This document shows positions 1 to 13,537 of a stretch of 64,000 bases of DNA, one piece after another (the first letter of the stretch is position 1; each line of letters starts with the position of its first letter). The stretch lies in the NCBI GenBank assembly GCA_949358305.1, contig OX442314.1, positions 16,175,060 to 16,239,059 on the forward strand. The letters are read 5' to 3'. The notes beneath the pieces are model-generated. The model was given only the letters and a program-made list of their open reading frames with translations, was not told where the DNA came from and did no database searches. Position numbers and translations under genes: made by a program. This stretch comes from Strigamia acuminata (taxonomy: Eukaryota > Arthropoda > Chilopoda > Geophilomorpha > Linotaeniidae).

Positions 1-251
1 ACTGAAAAATTAAACGTAATTTCTCAGTCCACCAAGATTGATAAAAACAAAAATATTTTTATATATTAGATACTGCTGGTAAGATTAGCTGTTGGCTTGG
101 CTTCCTATTACATTTCGTACATTAAAATTAATTAAATGGGTTGTTTTGTTTCAGGAGTGTTTAAGCTTATCATTAATACGAAATAAAGATTTCGTTATTA
201 TCTTTTATGGTTGACTGATAATTAATTTTTTTTTTTTGTGAAATAATTTAG

Positions 252-3200
252 GGTAAAAAGCGATCGAGCAGCCCATCTCACCAACAACCTCGCTCGAGTA
301 AGCGACAAAGATTACAGTATCAACCTTTCCAGTCTCCTGGCCTGGGAAATATCTCCCTTGGAAAGGGTTCTAAAGCTCCCGAAGACAAAGTTGTAATTTT
401 TTATAAAGGAGAGTTTTTGGCACTGCGTAATGAAAATGGTTTGTAAATTTTTTTTTGTTTTTTAAATATGATAAATAATATTTTTTTTATTTTTTATTAT
501 TTAAAAAAAAAATACAGGAAGCTTTTTTGTATGTCAAGCAGCCCAGAACGTTTATAAAAGTAGCCGAAAATTTAAAATTCGTTGGCTGTCGCGAACAGAC
601 AGTAAAGAAGATGATTTGTACACACCAGATTTCTATGATTTCACTGGTAAAGTTTTAATTGGACGTAGTTTTGTTTTTATTTTAATTTTCTTTACAATCA
701 GACTTCGAATGTGTGCTCACAAATTTGCAAATGGAACGAAGGGATAAAAATGTGTTCCGTTTACCCAAGTCAGAAACGATACGCACCGAGAACATTTTAC
801 GTCGTGCTTTAAATTTGGAGAATGGAATTCACGAACCGGAGTTGGACCAAGTCGAGCAAGATGGAGGTAGATATCTAAATGAATGTGAAATAGATTTATT
901 TGAAATGTCTTGGCTCGAAATAATTCTTGAAAGTGAAATCAAGTTTTGCGTTGCGTAAGTTTTATTTTGTTTTATTTTATTTTTAACTGGTCTTGCCGCA
1001 GTCGACGTGTCTATGGTTAACGACGGGAGTCCAACACCCAAACGGAATCGCATGGAAAACAGCATCAAGCCTGTGAACTCGCCTAAACCCAGTACGTCGT
1101 TTGATGGCATTCGTCCAACTAGAAGACAAATTAAACAGAACAGCAACAGCAATATCAACAACAATCAATTAAGAGTTCTCCGTTCTGCCACAAGTTAGAG
1201 AGATTGCGCCCAGAGTTTGGGATAGCCACTAAAGTTTTAATTTATCATTTAGTTACTCCAAAGCGGAAAAAGAAAGCGATTACGTCTAAAGTGAAAATGA
1301 AATCTTCCCCCGTACGATTACGACCTCGGATCATCAAAGGTGAGTAGCGAGAATTATTGGGGATTTTATTTACGCTAAAATTTAAATTTAATTTTTATTT
1401 TTCGATGTTTAGAAGAACCGAAAGATTTGACTCCAAAGAAGGATGCGAAAATAGAGCGACATGGTCGTGGCAAATCATCTCCACAAGAAAAGCTCAAACC
1501 AAATAACAGAGTTACTGTGTTAAATAAAGATCCTACTTTTGAATCAAAGTAAAATATTGTTTAAAAGAATTTTTGCAAAGATGCTAATATATTTATTGAA
1601 TGATTATTTGCAGTACCAACATTCCTGTGGTTTCTGTGTCTGCCTACAGTAAACTGCCGATCCGTGCAGTACTTACTCGTGATATGCGTTTGTTGCAGTC
1701 TTTAATAGCTGATTCGGCTAACGTGTGCAGCGTTACGATGGTTCGGAGCGTGGATCAACAACTTGATGCGCTCGTCTATGCCTTAATTCAAGAGAATCAC
1801 AAAGCCATCCAACTAATTCTTAAAGAGATTTTAAATCCTACCAAGAAACGTGTAAAAGTACCTGATTCATTTCTTATCCAGCAAACAACTGGAAAGTGAG
1901 TACGAGCGATCAAGAATAAGTTCGAAACTAAAGTTTGCATTCTTACAGGCTTACAACACAATTTTTGGGTCATCATGTTCGCGATATTACAATCAGTCGA
2001 GGCAGCAGGGAAGGGAATAATGCGTTGAATAAAGTAAAGAAGCTTTTCTGCTACCTTGAGCAATTATTAAATTGACTTATCGCTGTTTATTAGGACGAAA
2101 ATGTAACGCTCAACGAAGATGATTATATTGGGCACGCTTTGGAACATGGAATTTCGAAATCCACCTTGGAGACTTACTCCAATTTTTTATGTCAAGATAA
2201 AAACCGGACGAGACGATTAGTGAGTGCAATAAAACGAGCGTAGATTGCTAATTATATTCGGTATGTTGTTTAACTTTTGCAGAAAGATAGCGCAATCACA
2301 AATTTCCATAAAGCTGTTCGATATGGGCATCGGAAATTAGCTGGTCAATTAGTTGAAGATGCATTGAAATTGGACGGTTTTGGATTCAACAGCTTACATA
2401 AAGAAGTATGAAATTTGGAATCACCTCGAAATTGTTAACTCATTAAGATGGGATCTTTTCAATTCAGGTTTTATTATACGACAAGCAAGAGCTTCCTTCA
2501 TGCCGAGCTGCTTCGGTTAAAAAACGAGCGTTTACAATCGGTGGTGTAAGTGCTAGCAACGTTAGTGATGTTTAAATAAATTTATATTGACTCGATGAAT
2601 TTCAGCTTACTCCCATCCATTGCGCGGCTGTCAACCCGAATCCTAAATATTTGAGCACTTTATTGGCAATTGATCCCGAATACAGCATTCCCGATCGTAA
2701 CATGCGGCGGCCGATTCATTACGCGGTCGTGTGCGAAGGAACGGGGCCCCTGGATTTCCTTCTTTCTAAGTATAATTAGATATGAACTGTTGAAAAATTT
2801 AATTTCCTTCTAAATTGTCGTAATGGTCACTTAGGGGTGTGAGGACGGACGAAACTGACAACGACGGAAACACAGTTTTACACATCGCGGCTGAAACGGG
2901 AAGAATACACAATGTCGAGTTGCTGTTGAAACGGGCCAAGAGTGGTAATTATTTTGCAAGATTTGTTTAATTACATCTTGATAGATGTTTACGTTGCAGA
3001 GAGAAAAGCTATCGACAACAATGCAAACAAGGATTTTGGTCTTGGGGGGTTAAATCGCACAAACAAACAGAGTTTAACTCCATTGCATGTGGCGTGTTCA
3101 GCGGGTCATGGCGTAAGTTTGTCACTAAATGATCATATTTCCAAAATTGGTTTTTATTATTTAAAAATAGGATGTCGTTCGAATATTATTAAAATATGGA

Positions 3201-6200
3201 GCCGATGTCGATAGACCCACGAATGCAACAAAGGGAAAATTAACACCGTTGATGTTTTCTTGTCAAAAAGGCTATTTAGAAATTTTGAAAATCCTTATTC
3301 AGAATGGAGCTAAAGTGGAAACTAGAGGTATTACAAGATCGGATGTGGTTAATATATATATAATGCTCGATGATCGTTTGAATTGCAGATAAATTCAAAA
3401 GGACGGCACTCACTCACGCGGTTATCAATGGTCATGCTCACATTGCATCCCATTTGTTGAGGTTGGGATCAGATCCTAACAACACCGACAGCTCTGGCAA
3501 TACTTTGATTCATTACGCTGCAGCTTATGGCTGGTGGTTCTGTTTGAAGTTGTTGCTCGAATCAGGAGCGAAGCCGAATGTATCTAACGACTGGATGGTA
3601 TTGTTTATTATTGGCTCGTTGAATTAGCGCATTGTTTGAATGTGTTTTTTTTTTCTTGTTTAGTTGACACCGTTAGGAGTTGCATTTTTGAAAGGTCATA
3701 TGGGGTTAGTGGATCTTCTCTTAGAGCAACCCGGTGTTGATATCAATTTCAAGGACGAGAAAGGCGTAAGTCTGTTGATGTTGGCTGCTTCTAGCCCACT
3801 TACCCCAGATCTAGTCGAGCAAGTGCAGTACTTGCTAGAAGGGCAGAAAGCTGATTGTCTCATGACGGATCCACAGGGCAATACAGTGGTAGGTTAACTC
3901 GATAATATTTTGCGACTTTATTTATATTTATATTTATGTATGTGTGTATTTCTTAAAGTTTCATTGGTTAGCTCGAAACACAGTTCGCCGCAATGACAGA
4001 GGAGTAAGAAATTTATTATTTATTTATGAAATAATGATGAGATAGTTGAAGAATGTTTAACTAATTATTTGCTATTAGGATTCCGAAGTTTGTCCCGAAG
4101 CAGTTTCTGCTAGTCTTGAAATTGCCAAGTTGCTTTTGGAGTATGGCTGTGACCCTTCAGTTCGCAACGAACGCGGTGAAACTGCATTAACTTTAGCCAT
4201 TGAACAAGTAAATGATGTGCATTTTGTGTTAATCGAAACTGAAATTGGTTTTGTTTGCTTTTAAGGGTAACAATCAGTTGGTGAAGTTACTTTTGCGAGA
4301 TGGATGTCAAGTTACAGCTGAAGTTGACGATACCGGGGAAAACCTTTTGCATAATTTGGTAGAACACGCCTGGGAGACGGATCTTGCCTCACTTATTCAC
4401 ATCATTAAAGACAGTGTACTTGGAAATCTATCAACGTTTTGAAGAATGAATTTCATTTTTTTTAATTTCATTTTTATTTTTAGGATCCTGGCAAAAAACC
4501 CAAAAAACCTGTAAATGAGGAAGTTGTTGAACTTAATCTTGCAAAACCCGTAATTACAAATGATGAATCTGATGTCTCAATTTCAGTGATTTAAGTGTGA
4601 ATTTCCGTCCTTAGGTTCTTCCATTGTTACAAAGCTTAAATGGCGGTTTGAAGATTGCAGATAGTATTAACATTAAAGGTGTTTGCGAGTCATCTTCGGA
4701 GGGGTATGCAGTTTACTTTTTTTCTTTTTAAATTTTGTTTTTAAATTTTGTGTTTTTTTTTCCAGCTTTACGTTAGTGTTGCTTAAGGGTGAAAATGTGG
4801 AAAAAGACGATGCTATCGTGCAGCTTGGTGTGCAGTTAAAGGAAGGTCACACAAAATTATCAATTACAAAAACAAGCAGAGTCGATGGTGAATGGAGCCA
4901 GGAGGAATTAGACGAAGCAGTATGCTCGACCACCGACGGGCAGGCCACTTTTGAATTAAGCATTTGTGCACAGAAAGATTTAATTCAAGTAAATCGAGTT
5001 TGTGGGTTTCCTTTTAAGGCGTCAATTAGATCTTCTTTTCAATTTTAAGGTGTGTGTTGGTGACCACGTTATTATCGAGTTCACTCCAGCAGTTTCGATT
5101 GATCAAATTAGTCATTTGCACATAGGTGGAAAAGTCAACGTTGAATGGGTCAATCTGAAAAGAGCCTCGGTAAACGCATTTTATTTAATAAAATCAAAAT
5201 CTTACAATACAGATCGAATTTTTGTTTGCAATACAGAATGCTTCTAAAGTTCAGCCCACGACCGTGTCTTTACCCGTGGAAGTTCTTTTGGAAATGGCAC
5301 AAACTTACAGCTACGACGGATTTACTCCATTACTTCTTGCTTGCAGCAAATATCTCCACGCTGTAAGTTGAAATTGAATCTATCCGTTTAGTTAGTTTTT
5401 CTTTTACAACTGTGTCGTTATTTTGTTTAATTACAGACTGAGAAAAAACAGCAGACTAGGTTAAGAGATATGATAAAGGCGCTGATTGAAGAAGCTGACT
5501 CAGAAATTCATGCGGTTGTTAAGAAACGTAGTGATGATAAAGCAAGACCAATAGGTATACTTATTGCGGGATTAAAGTTTGATGGAATAGTCAGTTAATT
5601 TGTGCTGTTTTAATTTTTTCAACTTGGTAGATGGTTACTCTGCCTTACATTTTTTGGCAAGCGCGAAGGAGGTTTCTGGAGTAGTAAATGGAGTTGAGTC
5701 ATCTGTGCCTACTCTTCAACTTGTTCTTAATTATAAACCACTATTGAACATTCGCGATAACAGAGGTCGCACCCCACTTATAACGGCAATTCTAAGTGGA
5801 CAAGCAGCAGCTGCTGAAGCTTTGGTATTTTGAATATTAATAAACTTATTTTTATTCGATGATTAATTTTTTTGGATCGTTTTGTGATTGTTGCAGATTA
5901 GTGCCGACGCAGATGTTAATTTATTTTCGGAAGATGAAGAAGATGATGGACGTGCATCTCCTATTGTTTTGGCTGCAAAGTTAATATTTTTTATTATTTT
6001 TTTAAAAAATTTTTGAGTACATTTAAAAAAATAATTTTTATTTGATTTAGATTAGGATTGGTTTCCATAATAAAACTCCTCGTTAAGCACCAAGTGGATG
6101 TGACAGCAACTGATCAGAAAAATCAAAATACGCCTCTGCATTATGCAGTATGTTTAAAATCGGGTGAGTGCGGTTAAAAATTTGAAAAGTTTGAAATTGT

Positions 6201-9200
6201 TGCGTGTTAATTGAGGAAAATTTGTTTGTAGCTCCCGAGGCACTCGAAGTCGTCCAGTTATTGGTTCAAGCTGGTGTGAAAATAAATTCAACTAATAAAG
6301 ATGGCAGAACTCCATTACATTTGGCAGTCAATGTGTGCACTGGTAGTACTGACGATTCTGTAGAAATTGAAGACTATTTGATTGAAAATGGAGTGGACGT
6401 ATTTGCCAAAGATAATCTCGGTCGAATATCACTTCATTATGCGTTTGTCAAAATAGGAAAGTAAGTATTTGCAAAATATAAGACGAAACTCGAATAAATA
6501 CATTGTATATTGTATTATAGGAATTCAGATTCATCTAAAATTGATCCCATTGAAATCGTTAGTCTGTTAACAAATGCGATGAAAGAAAGCAATATAGATT
6601 GCCCCGATGGATCGGGACAAACGCCTTTGCACTGCGCAGCGTTCCGAGGTTCCACCATATCATGCATGCATTTGGCTCAGCGAATGAGTAATTTGGATTC
6701 GAAAGATTTAAATGGAAATACTGCGCTCAGTTTGACTATTTTGGGCGGTCACGAGAGGTATTTTGATTTTTTTTTTCAGGTGAAATATTTATTGTTATTT
6801 ATTTTGTGTTTTGTGTTTTTCCTTTCAGTTGTGCCATCATGTTACTGCAACGTGGTGCCTCTATCAAGGGTGATGTTGTCGTTCCACCTCCGGAATTAAA
6901 ATCGTCTAAAAAACCGAAACGTCCTGCTTGGCAATGGAAACCTTTAGCCAAGCCACCGGTGTCAGCTTGTCGAAGCCCAATTCTAGAAGAAGTTGCTGCT
7001 AAAGATTGGCAAGGAGTGATGTACATGATGTTGGATCAGTTGCAGACGTCGTCTCACAATTATTTTCCTGCCGTTGAAGTACGGTTTAACCATACTCATT
7101 CGTTATATAATATCTAATTAATGATTTTTTATGCTTTTTAACATTTTTAGGCTGCTTTAAGCACCAATAAATTTCGTTTGGCTCTTAGTTTAATCGCCCG
7201 GATTAAAGATGCGTCTAAATTACGTGCGTCTGATTCGCAAAGTCTGAACCTCCTTCACTTGCTCGCTTATAAAGCTGATCCCGACGAGCAAACTGTTCTG
7301 CAAATTAGGGTTAAGTGAAAAACAGAAATCGAGAAATGATATTTTGTGTAACTAGTTCTTTTTTTTTGTTATTTGTTGATAGGTTGCTGATGCTCTAATT
7401 CAACGAGGGTTGTCGTTAACTGAATGTGACAAATTTGGCAGCTACCCAATTACGTACGCTGCTATCAACAAAAATATGACATTGTGCGAATATTTTACGG
7501 GTAAATATGCATGAATAAATTAAATACCGATACTTGATTCATGACGATTATTAATTTTTTTAATTTTATAGAAAAAATGGGAATTGAAGCGCTTCAAAAG
7601 CTTCCTGCTGATCAATTAGGAAGAACTCCGTTAACTGCACTTTTTTGGTGGACTGATAAAGGCAATTGGAAGGAAAAGAATGCTGTTCGGTATTTATTTT
7701 TGTTAACGATAAATCTTTAGGAAATTTAATAAATTGAGATGGTTTTTTTTTTTGTCGGCTTTTAGGCGGTGGTGCCAACAAATTGTACAAAGTGGCATGT
7801 TGGATGTACTGGCACAGTTTCCTGCTCCTCTTATTCATCCTGGGCAGGTTGTTCTCCGGGACGCAAAAAACCCAAACATCACAGAAACGCAAGAGTGGCG
7901 TCTTTCACCTCTCATTCATGCAACTTGCTGCGGCGATCAAGATCTCGTCCGACTACTTTTGCAGTATGGGGTCGATGTCAATTTACCCGATAATTTTGGC
8001 CTTTCCCCACTAATGCATGCAGTTCGAATGGTAAAATACTGCGCAAATTAATTTGTACCTAACACTGTATAATTTTGTTTTAAAAACTATTTTAGAATAA
8101 TATTCAGATGGTGAAATTGCTCTTAAATCACAACTACACAGGTGATGAAAAAGTTGAAAAAGCAGAAACAACTGAGCAGAAAACCAACAAATTAGTATGT
8201 TTGTTTTATTTTGTTTTTGTTTGTTTGTGCGTTTGTTTAGTAAAATGAATTTTATTTGCAGCTAACTTTTCGAGACGGACTCATGTTAAAGAACAAAAGT
8301 TTGGTGTCACGCGCTGATGGTTCGTCTGACGAGGATGAAGAAGAAGAAGAAATGACCCAAGACCCGCTGATGGAAATTGAGGAGAAGATGAAAGCAATGG
8401 AGGAGAATAAAGAAATAAGTGAAGGCAAAGGTAAAAAAAAAAAAATACGAATTTGCAACGATTGTTTCTCATTTGATGTTATTCCAGATTCGTTTAAAAA
8501 GACCAGCAATGCAGATTTAAAGTATAAAGACAAAGATGGTTCATCACTTATTCATAAAGTTGTACAGCCGTATGACGGGGCATCTTATGAGAACGTACAG
8601 CTTCTGCAATTGCTCGTTGAATTGGGTTCTCCTTTAGATGCGCCGAATGCAGACGGATTGAAACCTGTCGACATGGCTGAAAGCAATAGGTTTACCAGAA
8701 TTGCTGCCGCCATACAAAAATTAAGTTTTAACGAAAAACCTTTACACGTAAGTACAATGAAAGTTTGTCTAAACTTTGAATTTATTTTTAAAAAAATTAT
8801 TTTTATTTATAGTTTCCTCCAATCTCTAAATTGGACGTTGATGATGCTGTTACAATGCGTGATGCTAATTGGAATTATAAGGAGGATTCTGCCGCCCTTG
8901 TAGAGAAAATGGAAGTTGAGTGCATGGAAGAGGCGGAGGAGGATTCTTTAACTAAGCCAGATCCTCAAACGGGGATGGAAGATACCGGGTAGAGATAAAA
9001 GAGTAATTAATTTAAGTTAATATAAGTGACTTATAACCAAAAATTCTAGGGAGATTGTATCCGATCAAGAGCAAGGAATTTTATACGACTCGCTGATGAC
9101 AAAAGTGGATCTTAATTACGGTGTTTGGGGACGATACAATTATTATAAGTTGCAAGTATGGAAAAAAATAAAATGAAAGTGAATTGTGGATGGTTATTAA

Positions 9201-11245
9201 ATTTTTAATTTTATTCTCCTTTCTTTTTCAGATTATTTGTCAGAAAGGAAAAGATTTATATATTTTGTTTACTCGATGGGGTCGAATTGGGACGGTTGGG
9301 CAGTTCCAACAAACTCCGTTTCGAAATTTGGATGATGCAGTTAAGGAATTTTGTAAAGTTTTTAGATCTAAAACTGGAAACACGTGGCAAGACGTTAAAA
9401 AGTGAGACATTAGTGTAGTACTGATTTCATTATTTCATTATTTATTGATTAATTGATTGATTTTATTGATTTATTATTATTTAGGTTTGTGCCACATCCA
9501 AAAAAATATCATTTGGTAACGTTCGAGCAACAACGGAGGAAAAGACTTCGGGATATTGCCATTAATTTAGAATGTGAATTGCCTTCCCAACTTCCTTCTT
9601 CACTTCAAGAACTCATGAAAGATCTAGTATGCATACTTTTGAATCTTGTCATTTCGTAGATTCTACTTTTATAATTTTTACAATTATTTGCCATAGACCA
9701 ATGTGACGATGTTACAAGAGGCGTGTCGAGATGCCGGTATCGATGTCGGTATTATGCCGTTTGGACGGTTGTCGGAATCTGCAATAAATAAAGGACGAAA
9801 TATTTTAGGAGAATTAAAGTAAAAATTATAATATTAATGTACCAAAGCTGAATTAATGTAATATATTTTTTTATAGAGAATTAGTTACTACAAAAAATAA
9901 ATTAGAAGATGATGCGGAATCTAGAGAGAAGTTGACAGAAATTTGTGAAAAGGTTAAATGAAAATAGTCGGTTGTTTGTTGGCATTAGATCTTATTTTTC
10001 TTTTAAATATTACAGATAATTGTTATGAGTAATAGGTATTATCAAGTGATACCTCAGTTTGGTTACGCTTATGAAAGAGTTCAGCCTCTCGATAGTATTA
10101 ACAGCTTACAAACATGTTGTGACCAAGTAGACAATTTAGCAGAACTCGAAGTGTGCAGTCAGCTTTTACTGGGTGCACAATTCCGTACAACAGGTTTCAC
10201 AATTTTTTCTGCTTTAAATTGAACGAAATTTGAAAATGGTAATCGCGTATTTTTTTTTTATTATGCTATTTCTGAAGTGAATCCTTTGGACTATATTTAT
10301 CGAGCCATAAACTGCAAATTGAGTTTAATGTCCGAAGCTGAAATGGAGTCGCAATATATTTTGCAATATATTAATAACACGAGTAATTTATAATTTGCTG
10401 CGAAAGCTAAGAACATTAAGAAATAAACGATCGTTTGATGTTTCAGCAGAAGAGAAGAGAGTGGTCGTCGAGAGCATACATCGTGTGTGTCGTTTTGACG
10501 AAAAAGAAGTGGGTCACGATGTCGGGAATAGATGGCTTTTTTGGCACGGGACATCTTCGGCAAATTTAGTTAGTATTTTGGCTCGTGGACTCCAATGTGG
10601 CCATCCGAATGTGCCGACTGCAACGCCTCAATTTAACCGAGTACGTTATTTATTTATTAAATTTGATCCATTCACACGTCATGTTTACAATTTAATATTT
10701 TTAAGGGTATATATTTTGCGGACATGTTTGAAAAAAGTCGGCATTTTGTACAAAATTGCCACAACAACGACAATCGCAGTCATTACATCTTACTTTGCGA
10801 GGTTTGTTACAGTAGCGCGGCTTATGCTTCGATGAAAAAGTAATGTTGTCAATTTCAATAGGTCGCATTGGGAAAAGTACATAAAAACTTAGAGGGAGAC
10901 GATGTGGACGGTCCGTACGAAGACTTTGACTCTACGAAAATCGTTGGTACTTATTTTCCAGACCCGACCTACAACCTTACACTGTCATCGGGTAATTGAA
11001 CTATCGAGGCGTTAGTATTATTTGTCTTCATCGTTTATTCTTTTGTTTTTAAAGGCATTACTATTCCACTCGGTGCCCAAACAACTAAGCTAAACAAGAA
11101 AAAAGACACAATTTATCGCAGCACTAATTATAATGAGTTCATCGTGTTCAATCGACAGCAGGTTCGGCTTCGTTACGTTGTATGTTATCGTTATGATAGT
11201 GAAAAATGGCCCGAGAAGTCGAAACAAGTTTCGAGTCGCTCATAA
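252..11245 (+). CDS. pme-5: Ankyrin-repeat / WGR / PARP protein (PME-5, tankyrase-like), 5' partial
   Basis: Predicted poly(ADP-ribose) polymerase that transfers ADP-ribose from NAD+ to proteins. The first visible exon starts after an acceptor at 251, so the true start lies upstream. Roughly 35-40 short exons can be joined in frame to the TAA at 11243-11245. An N-terminal region (252-950; FYKGEFLALRNENG, RWLSRTD, PDFYDFT) precedes a basic low-complexity linker (1010-1550). Many ankyrin units follow (about 1620-8750; TPIHCAA, GNTVLHIAAETGR, TPLHVACSAGH, RTPLHLAVN, SPLMHAV). Then come a WGR domain (9060-9600; RWGRIGTVGQFQ), a PARP regulatory helical domain (9690-10390) and the catalytic domain. 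The H-Y-E triad is present: HGTSSANL, GIYFADMFEKSRHF and YNEFIVFN. The apparent stop near 1195 is avoided by a GTTAGA donor joined to the acceptor at about 1254. Ankyrins plus WGR match nematode PME-5 better than classical tankyrase, which has SAM and no WGR. Confidence 0.9.
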
Positions 11246-12552
11246 GAATACCGTGCGAATTTTGTTGTTTGTGGGACAGGCGGAACGAACATTGATTATT
11301 ATTATTAACCAAATGGAAGGACTAAAAACAAAAGTATTTGAAACCAGAGCAGAACTCTGATCAGCATTAACTTGCTCATATTTAGTGACTTAGTGTGCCA
11401 TGAAAAGAAAGAGAGTTTTTGATCCTGTGGATTTGAGAGAAATTTTCCATTTTGTGGTAATTTTAACAAAACAGTCAATTGTAATCGTACTAATTTTGAG
11501 TTAATTTTTTTTTGTTTGATCAAAACTATCTGTTAGAGTATATTTACAGACATCGTATAAATATATTGTATACTTGATAAAACGGCAAAACGTATAATTT
11601 TCTAATACGAGTCAAATTTCCACTTTATTCGGCATATTTTTTTGCCCCTAAAATTAAACTCTAGGGAAAAGATGCAGTCATATTCTCAAAGTCTTAGACA
11701 TATTTTTATTTTAAATTCTAGTACGTGAGTAATCAAAATAATCAGATAAAAATACATAAATTAGGATGGTATTTTTTTAATTTTTATATTGAATTTAATT
11801 TTTATCTTGTAGTGCAATTTCAAACTATACATAGAAAAAGTAAAAGAATCAAATCTTGCGTTCTGTTTTAGTTTATCCAGTATCGTAAGTATTCGTATTT
11901 TGATTTGAGAAAACATCTATTGGTTTCGTTGAATTGAAATCAAACATGAAGTGGATTTTTACACATATCAATCAGATTATTACATAATTTCACATTTAAA
12001 TACAAATCATTTTAGTGTATTCATTTTGCTTGCAAACAAATTGAATTTTATAATAAGTTGCTTACCAGCAAACTGTGAAATTCATTTTTTTGCACCGATA
12101 ACTGACATAATTGAGTATATTTACATTCACGTTTCACGTATAAACATTTTGTTTTAAATTTAATTTAAAAAATAGGTTGCTTTGTTAAGGAAAAAAAAAA
12201 TATTTGTAATTCATGCCGTGTATTTTTAAAACTCAATCGTGTTTATTGAAGTTAAGGAACACGTACAAATAATCTATTGTATTTGTCTGAACAGTTATTG
12301 ATGCCTTTTTTTTTAACTGCACGCATTATGAAACATCATCTCATGAATAAACGTCCCATTCTCATTTGTATTGATTATTCCGTTTGTTATCTTAAAGCGT
12401 TAAGTTATAGGCCACGTCTCAGAAGTCGGCGTCTAAAAAACTAAAAAACATCCACAGTTGATTCCGGATTGCTAAATTTTATTATTATTATTATTTAGCT
12501 GCATCTCGTTACATTTAATAACTATTTCAAAAGTAGACATCTTGATTACAAA
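11246..12552. other. Intergenic, AT-rich
   Basis: This is the 3' flank of the PARP gene and the 5' flank of the first six-cysteine gene. It is AT-rich with many T runs. Possible AATAAA-like signals are scattered through it. I see no coding frame with family resemblance and no RNA gene. Confidence 0.5.
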
Positions 12553-13063
12553 ATGGTTTATACGTTTCTCAAATACGATCTCCACGTTTGTGCAGTCTTT
12601 GGTAAAGCTATAATCTTAGAATATATATAAAATAACCTGTTTTTAATCTTTGAAATCTCTAGTGTTACTTCTAGTGGTGCTTTTTTGCACTTCGACAGCA
12701 CGTTTAGGAAGTTATACTTTAAAGCTGGACGAGTGTTTAGAAAAACACGATACTGACCAATATAAATTTGAAGCCCAAGTAATGAAATGCGTACCACATT
12801 CCTTTACGGTTGAATCTCAGCAGAAATGGACAAAAGAACACTGCGAGTAAATAAAATATTTGTATTTTAAAAAAAAAAGCTGCTTTATATTCCTATTTTT
12901 TATTTGTAGCGAGATAAAGAAAAATGGTTTTCCAAAATGTTTCGATACAAAATATGTGAGTGTTTACAACGGCTGTATCAAAGAAATTGGCGCTAATGGG
13001 GGTAAAAATATGGTCGACCATGTTAAAAGGACCCTTGCATCTATTTGCAACCCCACAAAATAG
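12553..13063 (+). CDS. Small secreted six-cysteine protein, paralogue A
   Basis: Function unknown. Three exons: 12553-12601, 12662-12848 and about 12910-13063 (TAG). The start is the ATG at 12553; its exon ends in phase 1 at a GTAAAG donor and joins the CTAG acceptor at 12661 in the right phase. This gives a hydrophobic leader ending near CTSTARLG, so a secreted mature protein of about 110 residues is expected. The mature part has six cysteines spaced C-17-C-17-C-10-C-11-C-23-C and is rich in Lys. The downstream gene at 13538 has the same cysteine spacing and intron positions, so the two are tandem duplicates. The spacing does not match insect odorant-binding proteins. The first exon is the least certain part; without it there is no ATG before the leader. 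Confidence 0.7.
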
Positions 13064-13537
13064 ACATCAATAAGTATTCTAACGTGTGTATGAATATTTT
13101 TCGCAATAAAGATGTACGTATTCATTAAATTCTTATTTCATATGTTGTCGTGTCGCTGTTTTCTATTTGAAATGAAGGCTTTATTCATTCTAATTCGCAC
13201 AACTTTCTTGAATATTCATAATTGAATGAAGTGTAATAGGACGTGTTGGTCCCGCGAATTTTACTATTAAAAATATGGATAAGATATGGCAATGTTGATT
13301 TTGTGTTGGATTAATTACAATAAATTGTTAATTTTCCCCGCAATGCATTTGCAAAGATCAATCATTAAGGTTAAATATTTATTTGCTACCAAATAATCAA
13401 TTATTTTATACCATCATAAAAAAAAATAATTGCGTGCCAAATCCTGTTATATCAAATTGCAACCTCGAGAGATCCACGATTATTTTACATTATTATTATT
13501 TAATGCCATAATTTCCGCAATCTATTCAGTCGCGACA
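13064..13537. other. Intergenic between the six-cysteine paralogues
   Basis: About 470 bp of AT-rich sequence. An AATAAA at about 13105 is a candidate poly(A) signal for paralogue A. The 3' part should hold the promoter of paralogue B. No further coding sequence was recognised. Confidence 0.5.

Noticed and set aside
1007-1198. Apparent stop codon TAG ending an exon of the PARP gene
   Set aside because: A GTTAGA donor just before it joins the acceptor at about 1254 in frame and restores a continuous basic linker, so the gene is not broken here.
8252-8533. Ser-rich minus-strand frames in the PARP gene
   Set aside because: They are antisense to an acidic Glu-rich exon of the PARP gene.
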